A DNA stretch of 64,000 nucleotides. It comes from Mangrovibrevibacter kandeliae (GTDB lineage Bacteria; Pseudomonadota; Alphaproteobacteria; Rhizobiales; Rhizobiaceae). The stretch is taken from positions 62,001 to 126,000 of the forward strand of contig NZ_JANIFJ010000004.1 in the NCBI RefSeq assembly GCF_024519155.1, in the 5' to 3' direction. The notes under the pieces are model-generated. The model saw only the letters and a program-made list of their open reading frames with translations, was not told the origin of the DNA and searched no databases. Of the stretch, positions 45,019 to 54,376 are shown one piece after another; position 1 is the stretch's first letter; every line of letters starts with the position of its first letter. A program made the translations under genes and the position numbers.

Positions 45019-45909
45019 TCAGGCGATGGGCGCCGCACCGCCGTCATCCCCCAGCGCCTCGAACCGCGCGCGCATCCGCGCCGGGTCGGCGTCCCGTCCG
45101 GTGAAGTGGCGGAAGGCGCGGACGGCCTGGCCGACGGCCATGCCGGCGCCGCCGATCGCCCGGCAGCCGAGCGCTTTGGCCGCCCGCACCAGTTCGGTCT
45201 CGAGCGGGAAGTAGATCACGTCGGCCACCCACATGTCCGGCGTCAGTCGATCGACCGGGTAGGGCGAGCCCGGCAGCTTGGCCATTCCCATCGGCGTGGC
45301 GTTGACGACCCCGTCGAAGCGGCCGTCGACGTCTGCCGCCAGCGACACCCGGTCCCGGCCGTAGCGCTTGGCGATCGTCGCCACGAGGGTCTCGGCCCGC
45401 GGCCGATCGAGATCGTGGACGGCGAGGTGCTCGACGCCGTTGTCGAGGAGAGCGAAGGCGACCGCGAGCCCGGCGCCGCCCGCGCCGATCTGCAGGACGT
45501 CGCGGCGCGGCACGCCGGCCATTTCGGCGGCGAAGCTGTCGGAGAAGCCGCCAAGGTCGGTGTTGAAGCCGAGCCGAAGCCCGTCGCGGAACACCACCGT
45601 GTTGACCGCCCCCAGCGCCTGCGCGTCGTCGCTGAGCGAATCCAGGTGCTCGGTCACCGCAAGCTTGTAGGGGAAGGTGATGTTGAGCCCGGCAAAGCCG
45701 CAGAGCTCGGCCGCGCGCAGGAGCTCGGCGATCGGTGGCACGGGGTCCATCCGGTCCGCGTCGAGGAGGCGGTAGACCAGCCGCAGCCCCTGCGCGGCAC
45801 CCTCGGCCTCGTGCATGGCGGCCGAGCGCGACAGCTGGATTCCTGCGCCGATCAGCCCCACCAGCACGGTGGCGGGAGTCCCCAGCGCGTCGAAGGGGGT
45901 GCGGGTCAT
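45019..45909 (-). CDS. Shikimate/quinate dehydrogenase, AroE family
   Basis: A 296-residue AroE-family dehydrogenase. It has GLIGAGIQLSRSAAMHE (substrate loop of the catabolic YdiB/QuiA-like branch), NITFPYK with the catalytic Lys, FNTDLGGF with Asp, and the nucleotide loop GAGGAGLAVAFAL. Given QuiC1 next door, it most likely oxidises quinate or shikimate to the 3-dehydro product rather than serving biosynthesis. Its first four bases overlap the tctA stop (ATGA), tying uptake to metabolism. Confidence 0.88.
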   Translation of the reverse strand: MTRTPFDALGTPATVLVGLIGAGIQLSRSAAMHEAEGAAQGLRLVYRLLDADRMDPVPPIAELLRAAELCGFAGLNITFPYKLAVTEHLDSLSDDAQALGAVNTVVFRDGLRLGFNTDLGGFSDSFAAEMAGVPRRDVLQIGAGGAGLAVAFALLDNGVEHLAVHDLDRPRAETLVATIAKRYGRDRVSLAADVDGRFDGVVNATPMGMAKLPGSPYPVDRLTPDMWVADVIYFPLETELVRAAKALGCRAIGGAGMAVGQAVRAFRHFTGRDADPARMRARFEALGDDGGAAPIA

Positions 45910-47453
45910 GACAGCGTCGCGTCCTCGGGTTCGCCGGGCTCAGCCGGCGGGCGGGCGGGGCCCGTGCGCCCGCGTCGCCAGCGCTTCCACAACGGCGTCT
46001 GCGACACGAAGATGAAGATGACCGACAGGAACAGGACGAGCGAGAGCGGGCTCGTCACGAGGCCGTGGAAGAAGGCCGGCAGGCTCTCGCGCTCCGAGAT
46101 GATCGCGCGGCGCCAGTTGTCGTCGAGGAGGCGCGACAGGATCACCCCGAGGATGATCGGCCCGAGCGGGTAGCCGTAGAGCTTGAGGAAGTAGCCGAAC
46201 ACGCCGAAGCCGAGCATCCAGTAGACGTCGGTGATCGAGTTGTTCACCGCATAGGCGCCGACCACCGACAGGAGCAGGATCAGCGGCACCATCACGGCAC
46301 GCGGCATCTCGACGATCTTGACGAAGAGGCGGATGCCCGTGAGCCCGAACAGGAGCATGCAAAAATTGGCGAGCACCAGAGCGCCGACGATGAACCAGAA
46401 CATGTCCGGCTTCTCGACCATCAGCATCGGGCCGGGGTTCAGCCCGTGGATGAACAGCGCGCCGATCATGATCGCGGTCACCGCGTCGCCGGGGATGCCG
46501 AGCGTCATCATCGGGATGAAGGCGCCGCCGACGGCCGCGTTGTTGGCGGTCTCCGGCGCCACCAGCCCCTCGATCGCGCCGTCGCCGAAGGCGCGCTCCG
46601 GATTGCGGGTGACGCGCTTGGCATGGTCGTAGGCGAGCAGCGCCGCGATGTCGCCGCCGGTGCCGGGCAGGGCGCCGATGAAGACGCCGATCGCCGAGGT
46701 CTGCATCGATAGAGGCAGGTGCTTTCGCACCGTCGACCACGAGGGCACGATCCGGTCGATCGACTGGCGCACCGCCGCCTTGTCGATCTGGTGCAACTGC
46801 GTCAGCGCCTCGGAGACTCCGAAGAGGCCGATCATCACCGCGATGAAGGAGATGCCGGACTGGAGCAGCGGGATCTCGAAGGTGAAGCGCTCGGTGAAGG
46901 TGAGCGGGTCCATGCCGACGGTGCCGAGCATCAGGCCGAGCGCGCCGGCGAAGATGCCCTTCACCAGCGAGCCGCTGGCGAGCGAGCCGACGAGGAGGAG
47001 GCCGAGGACGGCGAGCAGCATGTAGTCGCGCGGCTGGAACGAGAGTGCGAAGTCGGACACGACCGGGGCGGCCACGGCCAGCACGATGATGCCGGCGAAG
47101 CCGCCGATGAAGCTCATCACCGTGGTGATGCCGATCGCCTCGCCGGCCTCGCCGCGCTGCGCCATCGGATAGCCGTCGAGGGCGGTGGCGATCGCCGAGG
47201 GCGCGCCGGGGATGTTCAGGAGGATCGCGGTGCGCGAGCCGCCATAGACGCCGCCCATGAAGATGCCGATCATCAGGGCGATCGCCGGGTTCACGTCCCA
47301 GGAGAAGGTGAAGGAGATCAGGATCGAGACGGCCATCGTCACCGACAGGCCGGGAATCGCGCCGATATAGATGCCGGCGAAGGTCCCGACCGCGACGAGC
47401 GCGAAGAGCTTCGGATCGGCCCAGACGGTGAAGAAGGCGGCGAGCGTCTCCAT
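45906..47453 (-). CDS. tctA: Tripartite tricarboxylate transporter, large subunit TctA
   Basis: A 515-residue membrane protein with about 12 helices. The family motif GxxxGxxxGxxPG appears as GTFAGIYIGAIPGLSVTMAVS near the N-terminus and as a repeat in GVFIGALPGTGGDIAALLAY, and GGVYGGSRTAILLNIPG is diagnostic. With TctB and TctC it imports carboxylates using an ion gradient; here the likely cargo is quinate, shikimate or a related acid. It overlaps the dehydrogenase gene by four bases. Confidence 0.92.
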   Translation of the reverse strand: METLAAFFTVWADPKLFALVAVGTFAGIYIGAIPGLSVTMAVSILISFTFSWDVNPAIALMIGIFMGGVYGGSRTAILLNIPGAPSAIATALDGYPMAQRGEAGEAIGITTVMSFIGGFAGIIVLAVAAPVVSDFALSFQPRDYMLLAVLGLLLVGSLASGSLVKGIFAGALGLMLGTVGMDPLTFTERFTFEIPLLQSGISFIAVMIGLFGVSEALTQLHQIDKAAVRQSIDRIVPSWSTVRKHLPLSMQTSAIGVFIGALPGTGGDIAALLAYDHAKRVTRNPERAFGDGAIEGLVAPETANNAAVGGAFIPMMTLGIPGDAVTAIMIGALFIHGLNPGPMLMVEKPDMFWFIVGALVLANFCMLLFGLTGIRLFVKIVEMPRAVMVPLILLLSVVGAYAVNNSITDVYWMLGFGVFGYFLKLYGYPLGPIILGVILSRLLDDNWRRAIISERESLPAFFHGLVTSPLSLVLFLSVIFIFVSQTPLWKRWRRGRTGPARPPAEPGEPEDATLS

Positions 47454-47457
47454 GGCG

Positions 47458-47970
47458 TCAGCGTCCCGCGCCGAAGAGGCCCCGCAGGGCCTGGAGGATC
47501 TCGCCCTCCGGCACGATGCCGGCCGGCATCAGCACGGTGAAGACGATGCGGAAGAGGACGTAGATGACGAGGAGGCTCAGTGCCGAGACGCCGACCGCGA
47601 AACCCCAGCCGCGGCCCGACAGGATCTTCACCGAGCCGACGAGGAACAGCGCCGAGGTCGGCAGGAAGCCGAGCGGCTTCAGGAGAAGGGCGTAGGCGAG
47701 AAGGAAGAGGGCGAAGACGAAGACCAGCGGCGGCAGCACGTCGCGCCCCAGCTTCTCGTCCGCCGCGGCCGGACGCCGGGCTGTCTTCACCGCCACGATC
47801 AGCGCGGTGGCGAGCATGGCGAAGGTCGTCGCCATCGGCACGGCCCCCGGTGAACTCAGCGCCTCGAAGCCGGAAATGCCGAAGGCTGTCCAGAGCAGGA
47901 ACAGGCTGACGACCGCGAGGAAGAGGGTGAAGGCCAGCTCGCCCGGCCGACGCGTCGTGTTGCTCGTCAT
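47458..47970 (-). CDS. tctB: Tripartite tricarboxylate transporter, small subunit TctB
   Basis: A 170-residue membrane protein with four helices, of the TctB family; the GFLPTSALFLVGSV and VLFRIVFTVLMP patterns are typical. The ATG at 47970 is chosen since the frame upstream shows no family character. Its stop lies four bases before tctA. A strong hairpin separates it from tctC. Confidence 0.85.
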   Translation of the reverse strand: MTSNTTRRPGELAFTLFLAVVSLFLLWTAFGISGFEALSSPGAVPMATTFAMLATALIVAVKTARRPAAADEKLGRDVLPPLVFVFALFLLAYALLLKPLGFLPTSALFLVGSVKILSGRGWGFAVGVSALSLLVIYVLFRIVFTVLMPAGIVPEGEILQALRGLFGAGR

Positions 47971-48079
47971 GGTGCCGTCCCTCCGATCAGGACGCGATCT
48001 ATGGGTGGTCGTCAGGTGGTCGTCGTCGCGTGGCCACGGCGCGCGGCGCGCGGCCCACCCACCCTGTGGGCCGGTGGAA

Positions 48080-48103
48080 CCACGAGGGCAAGCGCCCTCG
48101 TGG
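48080..48103 (-). terminator. Attenuator-like hairpin between tctC and tctB
   Basis: A 10-bp perfect stem (CCACGAGGGC with GCCCTCGTGG) and 4-base loop lie in the 231-bp gap after tctC. Such hairpins often lower expression of membrane subunits relative to the binding protein. No T-run. Confidence 0.55.
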
Positions 48104-48201
48104 CGGATGCAACCCGCTGCCGCCCCTCGACGCTGCTCAGGACGCGCACCACGAGGGGCAGGAGGCCGGCGGCGCTCCTGCACGGCACGGGCATGCCGGC
48201 C

Positions 48202-49206
48202 TTACGGCTTGGCGATGCCGAACTCCTCCGGCGACTTCTTGGTCAGCCCGGCGTCCTGCAGCAGCCAAGTCGTGTTCGACTGCCACTTGGCCATGAAGTC
48301 CTCGGCCTCCTTGCCGGAGACGTTCATCAGGATGAAGCCGCGATTGTCCATCAGCTGCTTGAAGCTGTCCTGATCGGCGGCCTGCTTGAAGGCGTCCTGC
48401 AGCGTGGCGACCGCGTCGTCCGGCGTGCCCTTCGGCGCGAAGATGCCGAAGAACGGGCCCCAGGGCAGGAACTTGCCATACTTCTCGTCAGCCTCGGTGA
48501 TCGGCTTGACGTCGGGAAGCTGCTCGACCTTGTCGGTCGAGAAGACGGCGATCGGCTTCATCTTGCCGGCCTTGACGCCTTCGATGGCGGCGCCGAGCAC
48601 CGCCGGCATCACGTCGATCGCTTTGCCCTGAAGGGCCGTCAGCGCCGGGCCGTCGCCATCATAGGGAACGAAGGTCACGGGCAGCTTGCCCTCGACATTC
48701 TCGATCATGGCCGTGACGACCGAAGGGACGCCGCCGGGCCCGGTCGAGCCGAACTTCACCTCGTTCGGATGCTGCTTGATGTAGGCCATCATCGACGCGT
48801 AGTCGTCGTAGGGCGCGTCGGGACGGGCGACGAGGATCGGCGTGCCGCGGGCGAGAATGTTGATCGGGACGAAGTCGCTGTAGTCCTTCTGGCCGAGGCC
48901 CATCACCTTGTAGAGCAGCGGGTTCTCGGCGCCCATCAGCAGCGTGTAGCCGTCGGCGTCGCTGTTGGCGACCTGGTTGAGACCGATGGCGCCGACGCCG
49001 CCGGTGACGTTCTGCAGGACGATCGAGCCGCCGAGCACATCCTCGGCCTTCGGCGTCACGGCCCGCATCACCGTATCGGTCGAACCGCCGGCGCCCCACT
49101 GGATGATGCCCTGGATCTCCTTGCTCGGATAATCGGCGGCCTGCGATACGCCTGCGCCGAAGCCGAAAACGGCCGCGATGGCGGCCGCGATGAGCGGTGC
49201 TCTCAT
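48202..49206 (-). CDS. tctC: Tripartite tricarboxylate transporter binding protein TctC
   Basis: A 334-residue periplasmic Bug/TctC-family binding protein with signal peptide about 1-23 (ends SQA). Typical parts include YPSKEIQGIIQWGAGGSTD, the GGVGAIGLNQVANSDADGYTL loop and KFGSTGPGGVPSVV. The ATG at 49206 has GGGAGG just upstream. It is first of the transporter genes, downstream of the LysR gene in the same direction. The ligand is probably an aromatic-precursor acid, from context. Confidence 0.9.
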   Translation of the reverse strand: MRAPLIAAAIAAVFGFGAGVSQAADYPSKEIQGIIQWGAGGSTDTVMRAVTPKAEDVLGGSIVLQNVTGGVGAIGLNQVANSDADGYTLLMGAENPLLYKVMGLGQKDYSDFVPINILARGTPILVARPDAPYDDYASMMAYIKQHPNEVKFGSTGPGGVPSVVTAMIENVEGKLPVTFVPYDGDGPALTALQGKAIDVMPAVLGAAIEGVKAGKMKPIAVFSTDKVEQLPDVKPITEADEKYGKFLPWGPFFGIFAPKGTPDDAVATLQDAFKQAADQDSFKQLMDNRGFILMNVSGKEAEDFMAKWQSNTTWLLQDAGLTKKSPEEFGIAKP

Positions 49207-49323
49207 TGTTCCTCCCTTACCGGATGATCCTCCCCCCGGCCGCGCCACCCGGTCCACGCCGCGCCGGTCCGTCACATTTCCATCCGCGCCACGATAACGC
49301 AAATACCAAATCAGGACGCGTCT

Positions 49324-49338
49324 ATACCCTTATGGTAT
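49324..49338. promoter_or_regulatory. Candidate LysR-type binding site
   Basis: ATACC and GGTAT flank CTTAT, matching a T-N11-A type site. It overlaps the stop codon of the LysR gene and lies 118 bp before the tctC start. Confidence 0.35.
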
Positions 49339-50274
49339 GGATGCACCGCTGCTGGGCCGCTCCGGCGCCGCGACCCGCAGCGGCGAGGCGAGCACCTGCA
49401 TTTCCGCCCGCAGACGGTCGACGAAGAACTGCGCGAAGCTTGACAGCACGGTGCCCGCTCGCGACGCGACGAAGGTCTCGAAGCGCGTGTCCTCTTCGAT
49501 CTCGATGACGGCGAGGCGGTCGCGCGGCAGGTCGGCCGCGGTGAAGATGTCGAGGACGGCGATGCCGAGATTCTGCGCCACGAGCGCGGCGACGGTGCTG
49601 CCGAACCGGGCCTTGACGACGACGTCGTAGGGCAGGTCGCGCGCCCTGAAGATCTCGGCCATGATGCGCCCGTAGGGATCGTTCGGTTCGATCCCGATCA
49701 GCGGATGGCGGACGATCTCGGCCGCACTGACGCTCTGCCGCCCGGCGAGGGGATGGCGGGCCGAGGCGATGCAGACGAGATTGCCGGCGGCCAGCGGCTC
49801 GAAGGCGATCGACGGGTGGTCGAGCCGGTAGCTCATCGCCACGCACTCGCCGCGGCCGACGAGGATGTAGTCGATCGCCTCCTCGATCTTCAGGATCTCG
49901 ACGTTCATCCTGAGGTCGGCATAGCGCCGCCGCACGGCGGCGATGGCGCGGGGCATCATCACCTGGGCGAGGCTCGGCACGGAGCCGATCCGCAGCTCCA
50001 CGTCTTCGCCGCGCTCCAGCCGGCTGACCGCCTCCTGCAGGTTCTGCACCCGCTGATGCACCTCCTGGATCTGGGCGAAGACGTCCCGGGCTTCGTCGGT
50101 CGGCACATAGCGCCCCGCCTCGCGGGCGAAGAGGCGGATGCCGAGCGAGCCTTCGATGTGCTTCATCGCGCGGCTGACGCCCGGTTGGCTCACGCCGAGC
50201 AGGCGTGCCGCCCCGGCGATGGATCCGGACACCATGACGGCGCGGATGATTTCGATCTGCTTCAGCGTCAGCAT
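49330..50274 (-). CDS. LysR-family transcriptional regulator of the quinate/tct cluster
   Basis: A 314-residue LysR regulator. The HTH spans about 5-62 (IEIIRAVMVSGSIAGAARLLGVSQPGVSRAMKHIE), then the effector domain starts near 90 (LRIGSVPSLAQVMMPRAI). The ATG at 50274 begins the family; the frame upstream is open but unrelated. It precedes tctC on the same strand, an uncommon order since LysR genes are usually divergent. It likely activates tctCBA-aroE-quiC1 with a cluster substrate as inducer. Confidence 0.88.
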   Translation of the reverse strand: MLTLKQIEIIRAVMVSGSIAGAARLLGVSQPGVSRAMKHIEGSLGIRLFAREAGRYVPTDEARDVFAQIQEVHQRVQNLQEAVSRLERGEDVELRIGSVPSLAQVMMPRAIAAVRRRYADLRMNVEILKIEEAIDYILVGRGECVAMSYRLDHPSIAFEPLAAGNLVCIASARHPLAGRQSVSAAEIVRHPLIGIEPNDPYGRIMAEIFRARDLPYDVVVKARFGSTVAALVAQNLGIAVLDIFTAADLPRDRLAVIEIEEDTRFETFVASRAGTVLSSFAQFFVDRLRAEMQVLASPLRVAAPERPSSGASIP

Positions 50275-50687
50275 GAGGTCCGGCCCGTCTTCGGCTGCAG
50301 CTTGGAATTCCGGCGTGCATCGGCCGGCATGGAAGTCGAAGAGGGGCGCCGAGGCAACACCGGCGCGGGCCACGGCCCTGCGCGACCGCAAGATGCGATG
50401 CTCTCCGCGGAAGGTTGCATTCCGTTACGATCGTCTTGGCGCTATGAATCGGTCGACCGAATCGGAAGGCCGCCTCGTGAGAGAGCGGGCGAACGGCGGG
50501 TTCGGCCGGACTTGGCGACAGGTTCTGTCGGCGGTGCCGGAGAACGGAGGCCTATCGATAGGCAGGGCGGCTGGGTGCCGCGACTGAACGGTGATTGAGC
50601 GCTATGCAGCCTCCTGACAAGGATCGTCGGATGGTCGCCGCGCGGCGGTTGGTCCCGCCGCCGACCGGCGCCGACATGGTCTGATCG
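50275..50687. other. 413-bp divergent gap between LysR and FixJ-type genes
   Basis: No supported gene. A perfect 14-bp palindrome GCCTATCGATAGGC lies near 50550-50566. Promoters for the two divergent genes must lie here, but I see no clear pair. Confidence 0.45.
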
Positions 50688-51359
50688 ATGCCGCCGATGA
50701 CCGACGTCGCAGAAATGGTCAAGACGGTCTGCCTGGTGGACGACGATCCCCAGGTGCTGGCGTCTCTCACGATCCTGCTCGAGCGGGCGGGCTTCAAGGT
50801 GGGCGCCTTCGGCTCGGCCCACGACTTCTTCGCCGACGGCTTTGCCGATGCCGGTTGCCTGATCGTCGACATGAAGATGCCCGAGATGACCGGCATCGAG
50901 GTGCAGCGCCGGCTCGGGGAAGAGGCGCCCACGCTGCCGGTCGTCGTACTCAGCGGGTCGAGCGAGTTGAAGACGGCCGTCGAGGCGATGAAGCTCGGCG
51001 CCGTGGACTTCCTGGAAAAGCCGTTCAACGCCGACACGCTGCTCGCCACCGTCGAGAAGGCGCTGGCGGAGGGACACCGACGGCGGGCCGAGGAGGCGCA
51101 GCGCGATCGCGCGGCCGAGCAGATCCGGTCGCTGTCGCCGCGCGAACTCGAGGTGCTCGAACGCGTCGCGCGCGGCGAGCAGAGCAAGGTGATCGCCTTC
51201 GAGCTCGGCATTTCCCCCCGTACCGTCGAGATCCACAGGGTGAACATCCTGCGCAAGACCGGACTGCGCAACGTCGCCGACCTCGTCCACCTCGTCGAGC
51301 GCGCCGGGCCGCGCGCCGCCCATCCGGCAAACTCCGACAATAACCCATCCCACGACTGA
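50688..51359 (+). CDS. FixJ-family response regulator
   Basis: A 223-residue two-domain regulator. The receiver domain has acidic pocket VDDDP, phosphoacceptor in LIVDMKMPEM and switch Lys in FLEKPF. The LuxR/GerE-type HTH starts near 150: LSPRELEVLERVARGEQSKVIA and then SPRTVEIHRVNILRKTG. No partner kinase is adjacent, though kinases lie within 10 kb. Start could be ATG at 50697. It acts as a transcription factor on unknown targets. Confidence 0.88.
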   Translation: MPPMTDVAEMVKTVCLVDDDPQVLASLTILLERAGFKVGAFGSAHDFFADGFADAGCLIVDMKMPEMTGIEVQRRLGEEAPTLPVVVLSGSSELKTAVEAMKLGAVDFLEKPFNADTLLATVEKALAEGHRRRAEEAQRDRAAEQIRSLSPRELEVLERVARGEQSKVIAFELGISPRTVEIHRVNILRKTGLRNVADLVHLVERAGPRAAHPANSDNNPSHD

Positions 51360-51553
51360 ACTATAAAATTGCGATAGGCAAACTATCTCGGCCTTCCATT
51401 AGGAAGAATTACCCGAAGCAAGTCTTATAGAGTATTGATCATCCCGGCTGATACGTAGAATCACGAATTTCGGGCCGCGGCACGTCGTGGCTTACTGCAC
51501 CCATCGGAAACGCGAAGAGGGTCGGCGTCAGTGCCGACCGCGCCGGGGTGACA
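51360..51553. other. AT-rich promoter region of the MarR gene
   Basis: 194 bp, clearly richer in A+T than surroundings. It includes CTAT and ATAG flanking AAAATTGCG near 51361-51377 and several TATA-like stretches. No operator can be fixed with certainty. Confidence 0.4.
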
Positions 51554-51994
51554 ATGCTTCAACACCAGACAGACAACAGCGCGGCCTTCGTTCTCACCGA
51601 CGCCGCACGTCTCCTGCGCGGCGAAATCGACCGCTGCGTGCTGCGCAGCGGCCTGCCGCTGACGCCGGGCGCGATCAACACGCTGACGATGATCGAGCGT
51701 CACGAAGGTGTCCGCCAGAACGTCCTGGCCGAGAAGATGGGCGTCGAGCCGATGACGGTGTCGAGCTACATCGACCGGCTGGAGGCGCTCGGGCTGGTCG
51801 AGCGCAGCACCGATCCGGTCGACCGCCGCGCCAAGGTGGTGACGCTGACCGAGGGGGTCGCGCAGGTGTTCGACGCTGTCGGCCCGATGATCGCGTCGGC
51901 CTACGAACGCGCGATGGAGGGAATCGATTCCTCTGCCCGTGAGGCGCTTGAGGGGGCGCTGAAGCGGATGCGGCAGAACCTGAGCCGAGCCTGA
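51554..51994 (+). CDS. MarR-family transcriptional regulator
   Basis: A 146-residue MarR regulator. The winged helix includes HEGVRQNVLAEKMGVEPMTVSSYIDRLEALGLVERSTDPVDRRAK, with the DRR wing motif, and helical dimer arms on both ends. Ligand and target are not evident; it may control the small gene downstream or itself. The ATG at 51554 is chosen; a GTG two codons earlier is possible. Confidence 0.88.
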   Translation: MLQHQTDNSAAFVLTDAARLLRGEIDRCVLRSGLPLTPGAINTLTMIERHEGVRQNVLAEKMGVEPMTVSSYIDRLEALGLVERSTDPVDRRAKVVTLTEGVAQVFDAVGPMIASAYERAMEGIDSSAREALEGALKRMRQNLSRA

Positions 51995-52098
51995 TCCGGC
52001 GAGGGTTCTTCTAGGGCAGAGGTGCCTGGTCGCCGGCGTGCGCAGGGGTGGGCATGCCGGCGACCAAATGATCTCGACGACGGGTGGGGAAGATCGTG

Positions 52099-52437
52099 AT
52101 GACAACGAAGCCGACGCGCGAGCGCTCCGTGCATGCCGGGCCGGAGCGCGCGGACGCTGCGGCGGCCTGCGCGAAACTCGAATTGCTGACGATCCTGGCC
52201 TTTCTGCAGCGGTCCTATGAGGACCGCATCGCCGAGGTGGTCCGGGCGCTCTCGCCGACCCGGCAGCAGGCGCTCGCCGACCTCTGCCGACAGCGCTCGC
52301 ACGGCGAGCCGCTGGCGGTACTCATACTCTCCCATTGCAGCGCCGGCGATGCCACGGATGTCATTCGTCCTGCGATCGAAACGCCATACCGCCAGCAGGC
52401 CCTCCCGGAGGCAGGGATGTCCCAGGCGGCGGCCTGA
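52099..52437 (+). CDS. Hypothetical small helical protein
   Basis: A 112-residue soluble protein of no known family. It has a charged N-terminus, a helical middle (CAKLELLTILAFLQRSYEDRIAEVVRALSPTRQQALADLC) and a Pro/Gln-rich tail. It follows the MarR gene by 104 bp and runs convergently into the Kai-operon kinase gene. ATG at 52099 has GGGGAAG upstream. Membership in a MarR-controlled unit is a guess. Confidence 0.5.
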   Translation: MTTKPTRERSVHAGPERADAAAACAKLELLTILAFLQRSYEDRIAEVVRALSPTRQQALADLCRQRSHGEPLAVLILSHCSAGDATDVIRPAIETPYRQQALPEAGMSQAAA

Positions 52438-52488
52438 GGCTGGAATGGTCGGCCTCCGCCTTCGGCGAAGCGGCACCCCCCGCGCGGT

Positions 52489-54360
52489 TCACGGCCCTCC
52501 GGCGGCGGCCACGGCGCCGGGATGCGCGCTGCCGCGCTCGTTCAGCACCTCGCGCACCATCTTGAGGAGCTCCTGCGGCCGGAAGGGCTTCAGGAGGACC
52601 GGCACGCCCTTGATGGTGCTCTCGCCGTCCTGCCGGGTGATCGGGTGGTCGCTGTAGCCCGTCATCAGGATCATCGGGAGGTCCGGCAGCTCGCGTTCGA
52701 CGTATTCGGCAAGCTCGAGGCCGCCCATCAGCGGCATGACGACGTCGCTCAGCACCAGCTGGATCGCCTCGCCGCGCTTCTCCAGCCGCTTCTGCGCCTC
52801 CATGCCGTTGGTCGCCAGGACGACGCGATAGCCGCTGCCGGACAGGATCCGAGAGGCGGCGCGCGCGACGGCCTGGTCGTCGTCCACGACGAGCACGGTC
52901 TCGCTGCCGGCGAAGTCGGCCCGCTCGCCGGGCGGTGCGGCCGCCCGGGCCACCTCGCCGCTGGCCCGCGGCACCAGGATGGTGAAGGTCGTGCCGGCGC
53001 CGATCGCGCTCTGCACCGTGATCTCGCCGCCGATCTGGTTGATGATGGCGTAGGACGTGGCGAGGCCGAGGCCGGTGCCCTGGCCGCGGGCCTTGGTCGT
53101 GAAGAACGGCTCGAAGATGCGCGCCTGAATGTCCTCCGGTATCCCGGCACCGGTGTCCGTCACCTTCAGCGAGAGATATTCGCCCGGTTCGAGGGTGCCG
53201 AAGGCGCGGCTGAGGCGCTGGTTCCGGATGGCGATCGTGAAGCTGCCGCCGTCGCCCATCGCATCGCGGGCATTGAGCGCGAGGTTCATCAGCACCTGCT
53301 CGATCTGCCCGCTGTCGCCGACGACCGGCCAGCAGTTCTCGTCGACCAGCGTGGCGATCTCGATGTTGGCCGGCAGCACGCGCCGCAACATCGAGTGCAT
53401 GCCCGTGACGACGTCGGCGATGCTGATCACCGCCATCTGCACCGGCTGGCGCCGGGAGAAGGTGAGGAGCTGGCGCGTCAGCGCCTGGGCGCGCTCGACC
53501 GCCTGCACGATCTCGGCGGCCTCCGTCTGGAACACGTCCGGGCGGTTCGCCTTGCGGATGATGTCGGCGTAGAGGAGCATCACCAGAAGCAGGTTGTTGA
53601 TGTCGTGCGCTACGCCCCCGGCGAGGAGGCCCAGCGCCTCCATCTTCTGGGTCTGGCGAAGCTGCTCGGCCAGCCGCTTTTCCTCCGTGGTGTCGTGCAT
53701 CATCGCGAGGAAGGCCGGCCGGCGGTTCCAGATGCAGTCGGTGACGCGCAACTCGGCCGTGCGCCGCTCGCCGCGCCGCAGGATCTCGACGTCGGAGGAG
53801 CTGCCCTCCTCGACGGCGAAGCTCATCAGCTCGCCCTCGAACTCCTCGGCCTTGCGGCCGAACAGCGCCTGCGCCGCCGGATTGACGAACTGCACCACGC
53901 CCTCGCGGTCCCAGACGACGACCGCGTCCGGCATGGCGGTGACGAGGCTCAGGAACTGGTCGTGCTTCCAGGCGACGGCGGCCCGCCGCAGCATGGAGCG
54001 GATGCTGTGCGCCATCAGCCGCGCCGGATCGTCGTCCTTGAAGATGATGTCGACGACGCCCGAGAAGGTGCGCACTTCGCTCATGTCGACGCTGCCGTTG
54101 AGGCCGGAGCAGACGATGATCGGCAGCTCCGGCGCGACGTCGTGCAGGCGGTCGAGAGTCTCCACGCCCGTCGAGTCCGGCAGGTTGAGGTCGAGCACGA
54201 CGCCATCGAACGTCCGCGAGGCCAGCTTTTCGGTCGCCCCCGACAGGTTGACCGCCGTCTCGACCTCCACCTCGAGGTCGAGAATGCCGGTGATCCACTC
54301 GATCGCGAGGTCGGCGTCGGCGGCGTTGTCTTCGACGAGGAGCAGGCGATAGGGGGTCAT
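52489..54360 (-). CDS. Hybrid histidine kinase (REC-PAS-HisKA-HATPase-REC) of the Kai operon
   Basis: A 623-residue cytoplasmic hybrid kinase. Domains: receiver 1-125 with phosphoacceptor in VVLDLNLPDSTG; PAS about 135-235; HisKA with phosphoacceptor His in GGVAHDINNLLL; HATPase about 330-465 with NLALNARDAMGD and GIFEPFFTTK-like G boxes; C-terminal receiver about 485-600 with LVLSDVVMP. No membrane segment. It follows kaiC by 16 bp, so it is the last gene of the Kai operon and the likely output or input kinase of the clock (SasA/LabA-like role), which is inference. Confidence 0.88.
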   Translation of the reverse strand: MTPYRLLLVEDNAADADLAIEWITGILDLEVEVETAVNLSGATEKLASRTFDGVVLDLNLPDSTGVETLDRLHDVAPELPIIVCSGLNGSVDMSEVRTFSGVVDIIFKDDDPARLMAHSIRSMLRRAAVAWKHDQFLSLVTAMPDAVVVWDREGVVQFVNPAAQALFGRKAEEFEGELMSFAVEEGSSSDVEILRRGERRTAELRVTDCIWNRRPAFLAMMHDTTEEKRLAEQLRQTQKMEALGLLAGGVAHDINNLLLVMLLYADIIRKANRPDVFQTEAAEIVQAVERAQALTRQLLTFSRRQPVQMAVISIADVVTGMHSMLRRVLPANIEIATLVDENCWPVVGDSGQIEQVLMNLALNARDAMGDGGSFTIAIRNQRLSRAFGTLEPGEYLSLKVTDTGAGIPEDIQARIFEPFFTTKARGQGTGLGLATSYAIINQIGGEITVQSAIGAGTTFTILVPRASGEVARAAAPPGERADFAGSETVLVVDDDQAVARAASRILSGSGYRVVLATNGMEAQKRLEKRGEAIQLVLSDVVMPLMGGLELAEYVERELPDLPMILMTGYSDHPITRQDGESTIKGVPVLLKPFRPQELLKMVREVLNERGSAHPGAVAAAGGP

Positions 54361-54376
54361 CGCGAGCGGCGCAGGG

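Noticed and set aside
48001-49227. 408-codon + strand frame opposite tctC
   Set aside because: Antisense shadow of the well-supported tctC gene.
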